Assembly: GCA_949128115.1 (NCBI GenBank)
Contig: OX421962.1
Coordinates: 9,394,262 to 9,458,261, forward strand
From: Anaspis maculata
Lineage: Eukaryota > Arthropoda > Insecta > Coleoptera > Scraptiidae
Length of the DNA: 64,000 nt
Direction of reading: 5' to 3'
Shown: piece after piece, positions 1 to 9,972 of the stretch
How the letters are laid out: each line of letters begins with the position of its first letter
How positions within the stretch are numbered: position 1 is the first letter of the stretch
Position numbers and translations under genes: made by a program
The notes under the pieces: generated by a model
The model's database searches: none
Told to the model about the DNA's origin: nothing
What the model saw: only the letters and a program-made list of their open reading frames with translations

Positions 1-125
1 ATACATTGACATACACAGAATAAAAACTCTTGTAATTATAAACTCTGTAGATTTAAAATTCTTGTAGAGATAAAATTTGTAAATAACGGCTTCTCTTTGA
101 TGCTTGTACATCTCTATCACAGCTA
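1..125. other. No gene recognised; flank downstream of the Gag fragment
   Basis: AT-rich sequence. On the minus strand this lies just downstream of the Gag-like ORF, where ORF2 of a complete element would begin. I looked for an endonuclease-like start in the minus frames and found none. Confidence 0.4.
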
Positions 126-605
126 TCACAGATCTTCGTATCGTCGTTTCCTTGCGTCGGCCAAAGCTTTTCTAAAAGTACCGCATGCTCCATTTCCCGC
201 TATATGCCCTCCCTCGTCGCAGAGAGGACAATGCGGCTCGTATTCACATTCAGCTCTCTTGTGTCCGCTCTTGGTGCATTTTTGGCACTGTTCTTTTCTA
301 TTTGATCCCCTGCAATTTCGAGGTTCATGATCATAGCTCCAGCATCGATAGCACCGTTTGATATCCAGCCTCTCTTGTATTCTGCAGTTTGTTAGACCAA
401 TGCGAATTTTTGACAACTTGATTAATCTGTCCGCATCATCCCTGTCTAGCTCTATCATTGCCAGTTGATTTCTTTCCGGCCATCTGTGCGTGCGTGCATG
501 GTCCTGTTTCTTTTTTTGATAACCGTGGGAGCTGCAACCTCTACATTGCATTCCGTAGACAGGCGGCGTGCGGTTTTGAAAAAACCAATATTTCGAGCCC
601 ATCAA
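126..605 (-). pseudogene. ORF1 (Gag-like) zinc-knuckle fragment of an R1-type non-LTR retrotransposon
   Basis: A 159-codon open frame with three zinc knuckles typical of ORF1 proteins of insect R1/jockey-type retrotransposons, which bind element RNA. Visible knuckles: C85-x2-C88-x4-H93-x4-C98, C107-x2-C110-x4-H115-x4-C120, and a longer third one, C126-x2-C129-x4-H134-x6-C141. The stretch before them (about residues 48-83, with IRIGLTNCRIQERLDIKRC) matches the usual pre-knuckle region. The first ~40 residues do not look like Gag and probably reflect a decayed or chimeric upstream end; a full ORF1 would be several hundred residues. No endonuclease or RT follows on this strand, so this is an isolated fragment unrelated to the plus-strand element near 6.5 kb. 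The family type is confident, the clade less so. Confidence 0.75.
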
Positions 606-811
606 AAATCTTTAATAAAGTACAAAGTGCCCTAGCTCCCGAAGTCATAGGGCTGGTTAGAAAATTGGGATGGAAACTCTTTTTTTCCTACCCTTCTACC
701 GGTAACGAAACACATCACATTCACTTCTACAGATAGTTTCAAGTCCATGAGGGTGAGGATGGCAGCTGGGTTTGCTCTCAGTTTCAAGAAATCGATTCAT
801 TTAGGTATGTG
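606..811. other. No gene recognised
   Basis: Non-coding in both strands as far as I can read. On the minus strand this should hold the upstream part of the Gag ORF, but no conserved motif is visible. Confidence 0.4.
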
Positions 812-1630
812 GTATAGTAGGTTCACTTGTACCGTGATTCTAGTTGGCTGTGAGATTTTGTTTCTAAGTTTTCAAATCTGATATTTGAAAACTCCTTAGA
901 ACTTGGCAGTTGGTTGCATTGATTTTTGAAAGTTTAAGCTTGACGACAAGATCAACAACTTTACCGTTTGTCAAATCGAGTGTCAAATAGACTGAAAATC
1001 ACGAGTTTCATGAAAATTGTGGTGAAATTATGCCCATTACTGTGAAAACTGTGTTTGCGCCTCAGCTTGTGTCTTGAACAATAACGTCCAGTGCCCATTT
1101 TAAAGTCCTCGAGAGTGCCATCAAGAACTCGCTTCTGGGAGAAAAAATGGGCGGAATAAGTGCTGGGCATGTACCCCATAACGTTCAGCTTTGCGGAGAA
1201 GACGTGAATCTATTTTCAAAAACCACATAATATGGAAGCATTGTGAACTATTCCTGGTTTTTAAAAGAAGTACCCACACTCTGGAAGGCTGGAAACGATG
1301 GGAAGCTGAACCCTCCTAATTTTTGTGGGGATGGGATTCATCGGCGTTGATACTTGATTTCACTGCTCAGGACATCGTACTGGAACAAGAAATTTGCGGA
1401 ACTTGTGAAAGGTGAACTACATCCACTCCATATTTGCAATTTGCAAAGTTGATTTCGGTAAATTTTCCATTTTTGACAGCAACAGTCAACACACCATCAC
1501 ACCAACATAACCTATCTTTCGAAGCCAGACGCTCAGGCGCACACTAGGCAGTTGGACGTGAAGTCTACAATGCCAAACTGTGAAATTTGCCCAGCCTACT
1601 AGAATCACGGTACAAGTGAACCTACTATAC
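812..1630. mobile_element. MITE-like element with ~40-bp terminal inverted repeats
   Basis: The left end (812-850, starting GTATAGTAGGTTCACTTG) returns as its reverse complement at 1592-1630, ending CAAGTGAACCTACTATAC, with near-perfect match over about 33 bp and weaker match beyond. The 819-bp unit has no transposase. TA dinucleotides at both edges would fit a TA target duplication, but the exact boundary is uncertain. Confidence 0.75.
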
Positions 1631-2030
1631 TACTTTTTCCTACGCAGGGATGACTTCCATTCGTTCCCGGATGTTTTCGGCTCGTTTCTACCACTATTGC
1701 AATATTCGGGTTTCTTTCGGAAGTATTCGCTGGAGTACCGTGACAAATGTCGAAATTCCTAACCTCTGGAGTTATGTGTTTGTGTGCTGGAGTGAAGTGC
1801 GATAGAGAACAAGAATGAACATATCCAACTTCGACGAAATGTTACGGGTGATAAACTCCAGCGACGACGAATTGTACCAGATTATGATCGATAGCTTCCG
1901 GTGTTCGGTTTTTGGGAGTCACAGGACCCTTCATTAAGGTGGGACTAACACATCGATGCTCATTCATGTAAGCTGAGTAGCAGTATTTACTTACTGCGAC
2001 TGCTGAGCCTGGAAGTGTCCCTGCCTGTCT
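1631..2030. other. No gene recognised
   Basis: A proline-rich minus-strand frame runs through 1842-2156 but overlaps the RT remnant that starts near 2031 on the plus strand, so I treat it as a shadow. Nothing else supported. Confidence 0.4.
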
Positions 2031-2477
2031 CATGCCTTGCTTGCCTGGGGAGGGGCTTCGTCTTGGAGTAGGATTTTTCGGCTTCAGAGAAGGGCTGTTT
2101 GAGTCTTGGACGGTAAGGGTTATCGGGAGGACTGCAGGGATTCGTTCGCTATTCACGGAATCTTGACTTTTCCCTGTATGTTCATCTATGAGTGCTTAAT
2201 TAACGTCAGGCTCAACATTTCAAAGTTGAAACGCCACAGTGACCTGCATGAGTATGAGACTAAAAATCGTCAGAACTTCCGTCAACATTTTTTAAGATTA
2301 AGTAGAACTCAGAAATCTACAAATTATTTGGCTCTAAAATTTTATAATGCATTGCCAGATGCATTCAAATCTCTATCATCAGAATCCTTCAAAGTCCAGA
2401 TAAAGGACATTTTAATATCAAAGTCCTTCTATTCATACGAAGAGTTTTTGAGTTATAAATTTCAAATGTATAATTAA
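2031..2477 (+). pseudogene. C-terminal remnant of a jockey-type reverse transcriptase
   Basis: The frame reads through the carboxy-terminal region seen after the RT domain in insect jockey-type (BS-like) ORF2 proteins: a LLAWGG block near 2040, IFRLQRRAV near 2080, GYREDC, GILTFPCMFIYE, then a tail with KFYNALPDAFKSL and SKSFYSYEEFL just before the stop. An in-frame TGA at 2100-2102 interrupts it where related copies have an arginine codon. The RT core, with its catalytic aspartates, and the endonuclease are absent. It belongs to the same broad family as the remnant at 29.1-29.8 kb (shared GYREDC and FYSYxEFL) but is clearly a different lineage. No poly(A) tail or target duplication was identified. 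Confidence 0.75.
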
Positions 2478-2866
2478 TTGTATATTATTGAATTGTTGTT
2501 TGTTGTAGTTTATAACGTTTCAAAAATTGCGAAAATAAATATTGATACGCCTATGCCTTCAAGCGGCCGTTTTTCTGGCTTATCGTATTTTTATTTCGGC
2601 TCGGGGCAAAAAAAAAGACAGTCAGATTCGAGGTTAGACGTGGAACAAATTACACACGGGCTGCGAGCCCCAGGATTTTCATATTAAAGTAACAGTTTCA
2701 ACACAATTTCCCCTTCATACCGTTCCGATACCGTGCCGTGAAGGCCTAGTTATTTGGGAAATCCCAAGTAGAATTTTAGGGTACATTTTCGGAAACGTTC
2801 CCATTTATCTGTTTCTGTTTCTATCTTCAAAATGGGAACAGTGCGCAATAGGGATGAGCGATATGC
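2478..2866. other. No gene recognised
   Basis: Possible 3' flank of the RT remnant. A short A-run lies at 2609-2617. No coding motif or clear repeat. Confidence 0.35.
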
Positions 2867-3244
2867 TGATCCGGGTATCAAAGTTTGATAAGAAAAAAAT
2901 ATCGATAATTATTGATATATCAAATATCGATAATTATCAAAGTATCAAAAATTGATAATCATCAAAATATCAATATGAAAATAAGGATATCAAGTAATAA
3001 TAGGAAAAATATATCATCTATGTTCAATCTAGACTTACGTGATAAGTGAGACTTACTTCTTTGGCGGTCTTTGGTCTTTATCTTTGATTTAATGATATTT
3101 TAATGTTATGATGACCATTGTCTATACTTTGATATATGTTAACATTTATCAATATTTGATATTTTGATAATTATCGACATTCGATATTTTGATAATTATT
3201 GATATTTGTTATATCGATATGTTTCAAAAATGATATCGATATAT
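2867..3244. repeat. AT-rich, internally palindromic MITE-like block built on ATCGATA/ATAATTATC motifs
   Basis: Begins near GATGAGCGATATGCTG and is dominated by alternating TATCGATA, GATAATTATC and TTGATAT words read in both orientations, so the two halves (about 2885-2970 and 3130-3244) are crude reverse complements. The pattern resembles the ATCGATA-rich ends of some hAT-type MITEs, but no clean TIR or target duplication can be defined. Confidence 0.5.
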
Positions 3245-3410
3245 TGATAAAGGACCCCGTACATTTCTTATGGGATTTGGCTCCCCAGGGGATTTGGCTC
3301 AAACTTTGATATATTGAAGCCCTCGTTGAGGTGATCAAACCTTATCATTGCGCAAGTCTTCTAAACTTAACAGTTTACCCCCTAGAGGGGGTGGAATGCC
3401 GCTAGTCACA
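3245..3410 (+). repeat. Single-ended copy of the palindromic family found at 5045-6124
   Basis: Starts with AAAGGACCCCGTAC followed by TTCTTATGG, matching the terminus at 5045 and its mirror at 6124, and continues with TTTGATAT, a caga/taga-GGGGGTTG-like block and similar spacing to about 3410. No partner arm in inverted orientation was found, so it looks like a truncated relative. Confidence 0.6.
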
Positions 3411-3549
3411 GAACTAATTGATTGCAATTATGGGCTTTGATGAGCAAAAGGTGGATCTATTTTGACGCCACGAGGTGGTTCTAGGGTTATACTTGCCATA
3501 ACTTTGAGCTGGTCAAAATATCTCATAGACTCCTATTTTTAGAACCACC

Positions 3550-4260
3550 CCTAGCATTTCGAAAAACGACTGAAAATTCAAAGTTGTATAACGACCAAAA
3601 TGAACAGGGAATTTTTTTGAACTTTTGACACGATATGTTCAAAGTGATGTTGATCCATTATTTCTTGCACACCAACCCCTAAAGTCTGACGTTCACCCTC
3701 CACCGAATTATCAACTTCTGCTCTGCCCTATCAAAAATAAATTGTTTCTTGATAAGTTAAAATAAGTTTCTACGACTGTAACATGTTATGTGTTGAAAAA
3801 AGTTGGTCCATATTGATCTCTTATGTCTACCCCTTACCCCTAAAGCCCCTTTACCCTAATAGTTTCTGCCAAATTGGCAGTGGAAGCACTCGTTGCACAT
3901 TTTCTAGTTGAATGAGTTGAACTAATCATTTCTGGAGAAACTACCAGGGTATAGGTGTTATAAGGGTAAGGGTGGGTAGACATAAGAGATAAATATGTAT
4001 CATGTATCACCCTTTTCTAGATATGGTGCTCAAATAGTAGAAATTCATTTTAACTCAACAAGAAACAATTTATTTCCAGTAGCGCAGAGCAGAAGTTCAT
4101 GATTTATTGGAGGGTGAACGCCAGATTTTAGGAGTTGATACGCAAGAAATACTTGATCAGAAACACTTTGAACATACCGTGTCAAAAATTTAAGAAAATT
4201 CCCCGTTTATTTTGGTCGTTATTCAACTTTGAATATTCAGTCATTTTTCGAAATGCTAGG
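3550..4260. repeat. Diverged inverted repeat (~310-bp arms)
   Basis: CCTAGCATTTCGAAAAACGA at 3550 mirrors TTTTTCGAAATGCTAGG ending at 4260. Further blocks (GACCAAAATGAACAGGGAA against the reverse complement near 4200; the AGAGCAGAAGTT block; ATAAGAGAT and the GTAAGGGTGGGTAGACA-like block) pair around an axis near 3905. Arms carry many substitutions and small indels, so the element is old. No coding content. Confidence 0.7.
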
Positions 4261-4299
4261 CCACCCACTTTACCTTACCTAGATTTCATCATGAATCTA

Positions 4300-5044
4300 C
4301 CAGCATTGACCAGGAGGAAATTCGTTTAATTTCGGTTTCGCTTGAACCGCCCTTAAGTTTTTTGGTGGAACCCGTGATTGGTCGAAGATTTCCAAATATT
4401 GTCAAAAAATCCAAGTCTGATTATACGGAGTTTGAGTCCGAATTTCAAGACAAAGTCAGAACGCCCGGGATAATCTCGTTATTTTCAAATTCAAACCTAA
4501 ATTTGAACTAATTTCAATTTTAAATTTCTGAATGAAGTCAGAATTCTTGAGTTTTATAAAAGTGAATTTTGTGCTGAAGTATTTTTTTCAAAGTTGAGGT
4601 CAGAATTCTCCAGATAAACAAGAATTGACGAGTTTAGGTCTAATTCACCTGAAAATGTCGTAATTTTCAAGTTTGATAGTTGAAAACTTCGTGATAGAAT
4701 TTGAACCTGAATTTCGAGAAAAGATCCGGATTCTAATTAATATAAATTCGAAAATTCTGAGATAACTTCGGCAATTCTCGGGTTTGGTCTTGCATGGATA
4801 AGAGAGAGTAAAGCTTTCAAATCGTCCTGCTTACTTCAAGTCTGAACTCAAGAAATATTGAAGAAATACTGCTCACTGGAATACATTCGGTAACTCTAAA
4901 TTTAGTCAAGGAGAATTCAAATCATGAATTTGAGATAAAGTCAAAGCTCATTAGAAAACTTGCACTGTCAAAGTTCCAAGTTTGAATTTCCGAAACAGAG
5001 TCACGAATTTCGGGATCAACTCTGAATTACCAAGATCAAGTCCG
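4300..5044. repeat. Degenerate satellite-like DNA (short AAGTC..GAATTC words), left part
   Basis: Loosely repeated words such as AAGTCAGAATTCT, TTTGAG, GATAAAGTC and CGGAATTCTC recur roughly every 25-40 bp. The same texture resumes at 6125-6480 after the palindrome, so both parts look like one old array into which other elements inserted. A half-terminus GGTGGAACCCGTG near 4365 resembles the TIR of the MITE at 8882-9026. Confidence 0.5.
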
Positions 5045-6124
5045 AAAGGACCCCGCACGATTCTTATGGAAAATGGCTCCCGGTTAAATTCTCTGAATTT
5101 TTGATATGTTGTAGCTCATGAGATACTAATCAAATACCGTGAACCCCAAACTCAAATAATGGACAGTTTCTTACCCACAGGGGGTTGAAGTTGGAGGTTT
5201 TGACGGCTTAAAAATGATATTCTGACGTAAATAAAAGCTTTCTATTTGGTTTCTCTTCAAGTTGTGTTTCATTCTAAATGTATTTATTTGACAGAAAAAT
5301 ATCAACCCCCTCCTCCACCCCCATCCCCTATCTACCATCACAAAATTCGAGATTGCTCTCAAAAGCCATGCAGATGGCTTCTGTGATTTAAATTATGAAT
5401 TTTGACATAAAAGCTATTTTCCACCCCTAATGTTGGGGTGCCGATTTTCCAATTTTCCTCGGTTAATTTGGCTGAATTTTTGGTATTGTGTACTTCTAAT
5501 TCTGCTGAGCAAAAAGTTTCCATGCCAAAACTTATTCCTATGGACAGTTTTTGTTCTACAGGGAACTGAAGTTGAAGATTTGAGAGCATAAATATTGAAC
5601 TTCAGTCCCCTGCAGAACAAAAACTGTTCATAGGAATAAGTTTTGGTATGAGCTTTTTGTTCAGCAGAATTAGAAGTACACAATACCAAAAATTCAGCCA
5701 AATTAACCGAGGAAAATTGGAAAATCGGCACCCCAACATTAGGGGTGGAAAATAGCTTTTATGTCAAAATTCATAATTTAAATCACAGAAGCCATCTGCA
5801 TGGCTTTTGAGAGCAATCTCGAATTTTGTGATGGTAGATAGGGGATGGGGGTGGAGGAGGGGGTTGATATTTTTCTGTCAAATAAATACATTTAGAATGA
5901 AACACAACTTGAAGAGAAACCAAATAGAAAGCTTTTATTTACGTCAGAATATCATTTTTAAGCCGTCAAAACCTCCAACTTCAACCCCCTGTGGGTAAGA
6001 AACTGTCCATTATTTGAGTTTGGGGTTCACGGTATTTGATTAGTATCTCATGAGCTACAACATATCAAAAATTCAGAGAATTTAACCGGGAGCCATTTTC
6101 CATAAGAATCGTGCGGGGTCCTTT
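5045..6124. repeat. Near-perfect 1,080-bp palindrome (long-TIR fold-back or MITE)
   Basis: The left arm 5045-5584 is the reverse complement of 5585-6124. Ends are AAAGGACCCCGCACG and CGTGCGGGGTCCTTT, and the axis lies at about 5584/5585 with almost no spacer. A 63-codon frame at 5171-5362 (minus) is identical in translation to one at 5807-5998 (plus), which shows how little the arms have diverged; these frames are not genes. Near the axis the arms show a few differences, such as GGGAACTGAAG against CTTCAGTCCCC. No transposase. No clear direct target duplication. Confidence 0.9.
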
Positions 6125-6490
6125 CAAGTTTAATCATGGCGAAAATTCTAAATTCATCAGGCACTAAGTTCCCGTGCTAAAGTTGAAAATCACCAGATAA
6201 ATTCGGAATTTCTGAACCAAGGTCTTGAGACTAAAAAAAATGTAAGAAATTCCGAGGTAAAGTCTGAAATTTTGAGTTTTTTTAGAGGCCGAAACTCCAA
6301 GATGAATTCAGTATTTACGCATCCAAGTCCGATTCTAGCTGAACAGCCGGAGTTTCTCAGATCACTCCAGAGTTTCTGAGTTTGGGAGGTTTGAATTATT
6401 TCCGAGATAATGTCGGAATTCTCGAAACAACCTCAGAGAGGTTGGAAACTCCGCGATAATGTCGGAGTTTCATAGGTTATCTCAAAGGAA
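6125..6490. repeat. Degenerate satellite-like DNA, right part
   Basis: Same short-period texture as 4300-5044, with GATAATGTCGGA twice near 6410-6465. It ends where the retrotransposon-like coding sequence begins at about 6490. Confidence 0.45.
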
Positions 6491-6492
6491 GG

Positions 6493-8824
6493 CAATGTGG
6501 ATGGAAATTGGAGGCGGAAAGAATGGAGATATTCAAGCAAAGGTTGAATAAAAAAATGGAAGGCATGAACATGAACAGCGAATCATTGACTGCCAAAAAA
6601 TGCCATGATATACTGACGGAAGTTTGTAACCGTACTTTCAAGAAACGCTATGTCGATGGACAAACCCGAAAACCAGTCTACTGATGGACAAGCGAAATAG
6701 CCCTAGTACGGAAGGAGTGCCTTAGTAGGAAAAGAATAATGACAAGGATAAACAAAACAAAAGCAGATCAACAAGTGAAACTCAGGGTGTATGAAGAGTA
6801 TAAAATGAAGAAAAAAGAATTGAACCTTCTTATACACAAAGAAAAAAAGAAATCGTGGGAAAAACTGTGCGAAGAGATCAACGATGATATATGGGGACAA
6901 GGGTATAAAATAGTCTGTAAAAAAACAAGAAATACTCCAAACATAAACATGACAGATGAAGAAATGATTAAAGTAGCACAGGAACTCTTTCCAAAAGGCA
7001 GATTGATAAAATGGAAAACAAGTGAAATACATGAACATATAATTCCGTTCTCGGTAGAAGAGTTTGACAGGGCTCTGGCCAGGCTCAAGACAAAGAAAGC
7101 CCCAGGACCTGATGGTATTCCTGCAGAAATAATCAGAACAATGGGTAAAGAACAACACAGTCTCTGCCTGAAAATGATGAATGATTACTTGATGAAAGGG
7201 GAATCCCCAGCAGAATGGAAAGATGCAAGGTTGGTGTTGTTGGAGAAACCAAAGAAAGTAGCGGAGGCGAGAGGCGCATTTAGACCACTCTGTATTATCA
7301 ATGCAATGGGAAAGCTGATGGAGTCATTAATAAACGAAAGAATCAAGGAAGAGTTGGAAGAAAAGGGTCAGTTGTCAGAGAATCAATATGGTTTCAGGAC
7401 GGGAAGGTCAACGATAGATGCCATGGAGAAAATTAAACAGATAGCCAGAAAAGCAAACGAAGGGAAATACAGGAAACGGAAACTGTGTCTATTGCTGACG
7501 TTCGATGTACAAAACGCATTCAACACAGCGTCATGGGAGATAATAGTCCAAAGACTAAAGAGCAGGGGAGTGTCGCAATACTTGGTGAGTCTGATGTGCA
7601 GATACTTCGAAAACAGAAAATTGTACGTGGGAGAACATGCTTGTATGGAATTGAGCAGGGGGGTAGGGCAGGGCACCATACTGGGTCCCTCTATATGGAA
7701 TATTTTCTATGACGAGGTATCAAGAATAGCGATGCCAGATGGAGTGGAAACAGTAGGATACGCAGACGATCTGGCGATAGTGGTGACAGGAAAAGAACCA
7801 AAAGAAGTAGAAAGAAAAGCCAGCGAGGCGGCCAGACGCATCGGTGCATGGATGCTGGCGAACGAGCTGAAACTGGCACCACAGAAAAGCGAAGCGGTGA
7901 TACTGATTGGAAGGCGCAAGATGAAGAGTGCAACAATAAACGTAGAAGAAAAACAAATAAAAACCAAAGAAGCTATAAAGTACCTAGGAGTGACGTTTGA
8001 TCGGAATATGAGAATGACACAACACATGAACTCAACCACGTTGAAGGCAGAGAAAACAGCGGCGGCACTAAGAGGGTTGATGCCAAATATAGGGGGACCG
8101 AAGGCTAGCAAAAGAAAAGCATCAGCAACGGTTGTATATTCCGTGATATTATACGCAGCGCGCAGCGCCAATTTGGGATGAGGCAATGAACAGGAAGAAG
8201 TACAGAGATACGCTCAGAAGAGCACAAAGGAAGATAGAAATAGGAGTTTGTCACGCATATAGAACGGTTTCTACAGAAGCGCTACTGGTGATATCTGGTA
8301 CTCTGCCTATCGAAATGATGGTGAAAGAGAGTGCGAAATTGCATCGCGAAAAGGAAAAAACAAGGGCAGAAGTAAGAGAGGACATGGAGAACTGCTGGCA
8401 AGATCAATGGGACGACAATAGGAGTGAGGCGCAATGGACCAAGAGACTGATACCAAATATCAAGGAATGGAAGGGAAGAAAAGTCGGAGAGGTGAACTAC
8501 TATATCACGCAGGTGTTGACAGGCCACGGATGTTTCCAGGAGTATCTGTGCAGAATAAAAAAGATAGACAGCGATATGTGCCGTTATTGTGAAGAAGTGG
8601 ATACGGCGGAGCACACGATTTTTAGGTGTGTGAAATGGAGGAAGCAATGGGAAACAATGGAGAAGAAGCTGGGAATGAGAATAACGGTAGAAAATCTGGT
8701 ACCCACAATGATAAATGATGAAAAGAGCTGGAATGAGATTGCCGGAGTGATGACGAAGGTGATGAGAGAGAAGGAGACAAATGAGCGCGAAAGACAGAAG
8801 AATCGAGCCAGAGAAGAGAACTAG
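6493..8824 (+). pseudogene. 5'-truncated R1-type non-LTR retrotransposon ORF2 (reverse transcriptase), broken
   Basis: The sequence encodes the linker between endonuclease and RT, the RT domain and the C-terminal zinc knuckle of an R1-type ORF2; the endonuclease is missing. Counting from the ATG at 6739: APGPDG at 121-126, FRPLCIINAMGKLME, QYGFRTGRSTIDA, motif A FDVQNAFN with D256, GVGQGTILGPS, and YADD at 341-344. The tail (8186-8824) has C-x2-C-x7-H-x4-C around 8579-8630. Coding-like sequence extends upstream of 6739 in the same frame to about 6493 but crosses an in-frame TGA at 6682-6684 where the family has tryptophan. A 7-bp tandem duplication (8155-8161, 8162-8168) shifts the frame before the tail. 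Catalytic residues are intact, so the copy is fairly young but dead. 5' truncation is the usual outcome of target-primed reverse transcription. Confidence 0.9.
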
Positions 8825-9155
8825 ACCAGCCGCCCCCCGAAGCAATGCTAACGCGGTCCCAGGGGGCGGGTAAACCACTAGCCTCGGGTTCCACCAAAAT
8901 TTTCAGAGCAGATTAAATCTATCACGCTGATAGTTGCTATGCACCAGCCAATAGGATGGCCAGTTGCTTAGTTACTATCAGAGTGATAAAGTTATCACGC
9001 TGATAAAAGTTTGGTGGAACCCGAGGTGAGTCTTCGGAGGGTTTTTAGCCGGATCAGCGCCCGGCACTACCCGGCAAATAGATCCATCGCCGGGCGTCAA
9101 GCGATTTTCCCTCCGCCCCTGCCAGAAAGGCAGGGAAGCGAAGAAAAAAAAAAAA
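8825..9155 (+). other. 3' UTR and poly(A) end of the R1-type element
   Basis: After the TAG at 8822-8824 comes a GC-rich 3' UTR (CAGGGGGCGGGTAAACCAC) interrupted by the 145-bp inverted-repeat unit at 8882-9026, then GTCTTCGGAGGGTTTTTAG and a run of 12 A at 9144-9155, the expected 3' end. No convincing target-site duplication was found against the 5' side near 6490. Confidence 0.65.
8882..9026. mobile_element. 145-bp MITE with 17-bp TIRs inside the retrotransposon 3' UTR
   Basis: Ends CCTCGGGTTCCACCAAA (8882-8898) and TTTGGTGGAACCCGAGG (9010-9026) are perfect reverse complements. The interior repeats the near-palindrome TATCACGCTGATA at about 8920 and 8995, with a related ACTATCAGAGTGATA. No target duplication is evident, so it could instead be a structured part of the element's own 3' UTR. 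Confidence 0.65.
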
Positions 9156-9713
9156 GATGGCGCTGTGCGATTAAACTCTGTAGCCAGTGGAAATGTCAAA
9201 CAACTTTGCCCTCTTGTAAACATCCGCTTTGCTGTGCTTTCGTTCGTTATTCCGTACTGAAAGAAAGCCATCCCTCACTGACTCAATTTTCGTAATTCAC
9301 GTTTCCCGTGTCGTGCAAGTGAGATGGCGCTATGCAGGTATCTAATGGAGTAGTAAAAGAGGGATACAGCATACTTCCAGCGCATAGATTGACGCATACG
9401 TTGCCAAATCAATCCTCGATTTGAATAAAATAGGCTTTGAAAATATTATTTACAGTCACAAATTCCAAAAAGTTTTTGACATAATAGTTTAACAAACAAT
9501 AAACGGTATTTTTATTTTCTAAATTATTTATATTTCCCATTAAAATTGAACTATTGAGAAAAGGAATTCTGACAACACTGTACTGAAGTGGACGTCAAGT
9601 GCAGTCTGTCAAATTTTAAAAGTCAGCCGTTCACTGTCGACGTTGACGTTAACCTATCTTTCTCGCGGTATTCTCTGAGCCTTGCTTCTATCTTGTTTGC
9701 TTTGTTTTTTTGA
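9156..9713. other. No gene recognised
   Basis: Host-like AT-moderate sequence. AGATGGCGCT occurs twice, near 9154 and 9321. No ORF with a recognisable domain. Confidence 0.4.
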
Positions 9714-9795
9714 TTAATATTGTTGGTTTTGTTATTATTATTGTTGTTGTTGATTTTGTTATTGTTAATATTGTTATTGTTATTGTTAATTCAAA
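9714..9795. repeat. Imperfect (ATT/GTT)n microsatellite
   Basis: A run of TTG, TTA and TTATTG triplets. The two hydrophobic frames translated across it are artefacts of the repeat. Confidence 0.85.
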
Positions 9796-9953
9796 TATAT
9801 TGTCACTGTCAAACAGCCGTAACCTTAGCCAGCCGATACCATACCAACATGCGTACTTTTATGCGTACTCGTATATCCACATACGGGAAACGTGAATTGA
9901 CAAACGACAGTAATTCCATACATCACAAAAAGCCCCGCCGCATCTCCGGCAAT

Positions 9954-9972
9954 ACACACACACACACACACA
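9954..9972. repeat. (AC)n microsatellite
   Basis: About nine and a half AC units in a row. Confidence 0.9.

Noticed and set aside
1842..2156. 104-codon proline-rich minus-strand frame
   Set aside because: Its 5' part overlaps the plus-strand RT remnant; no family recognised.
5171..5362. Identical 63-codon frames at 5171-5362 and 5807-5998
   Set aside because: Mirror images of a palindrome, not genes.
7707..8186. 159-codon minus-strand frame opposite the R1-type RT
   Set aside because: Shadow of the RT coding strand.
9154..9330. Direct repeat of AGATGGCGCT 167 bp apart as a target-site duplication
   Set aside because: The segment between has no transposon ends, and the decamer is short enough to recur by chance.
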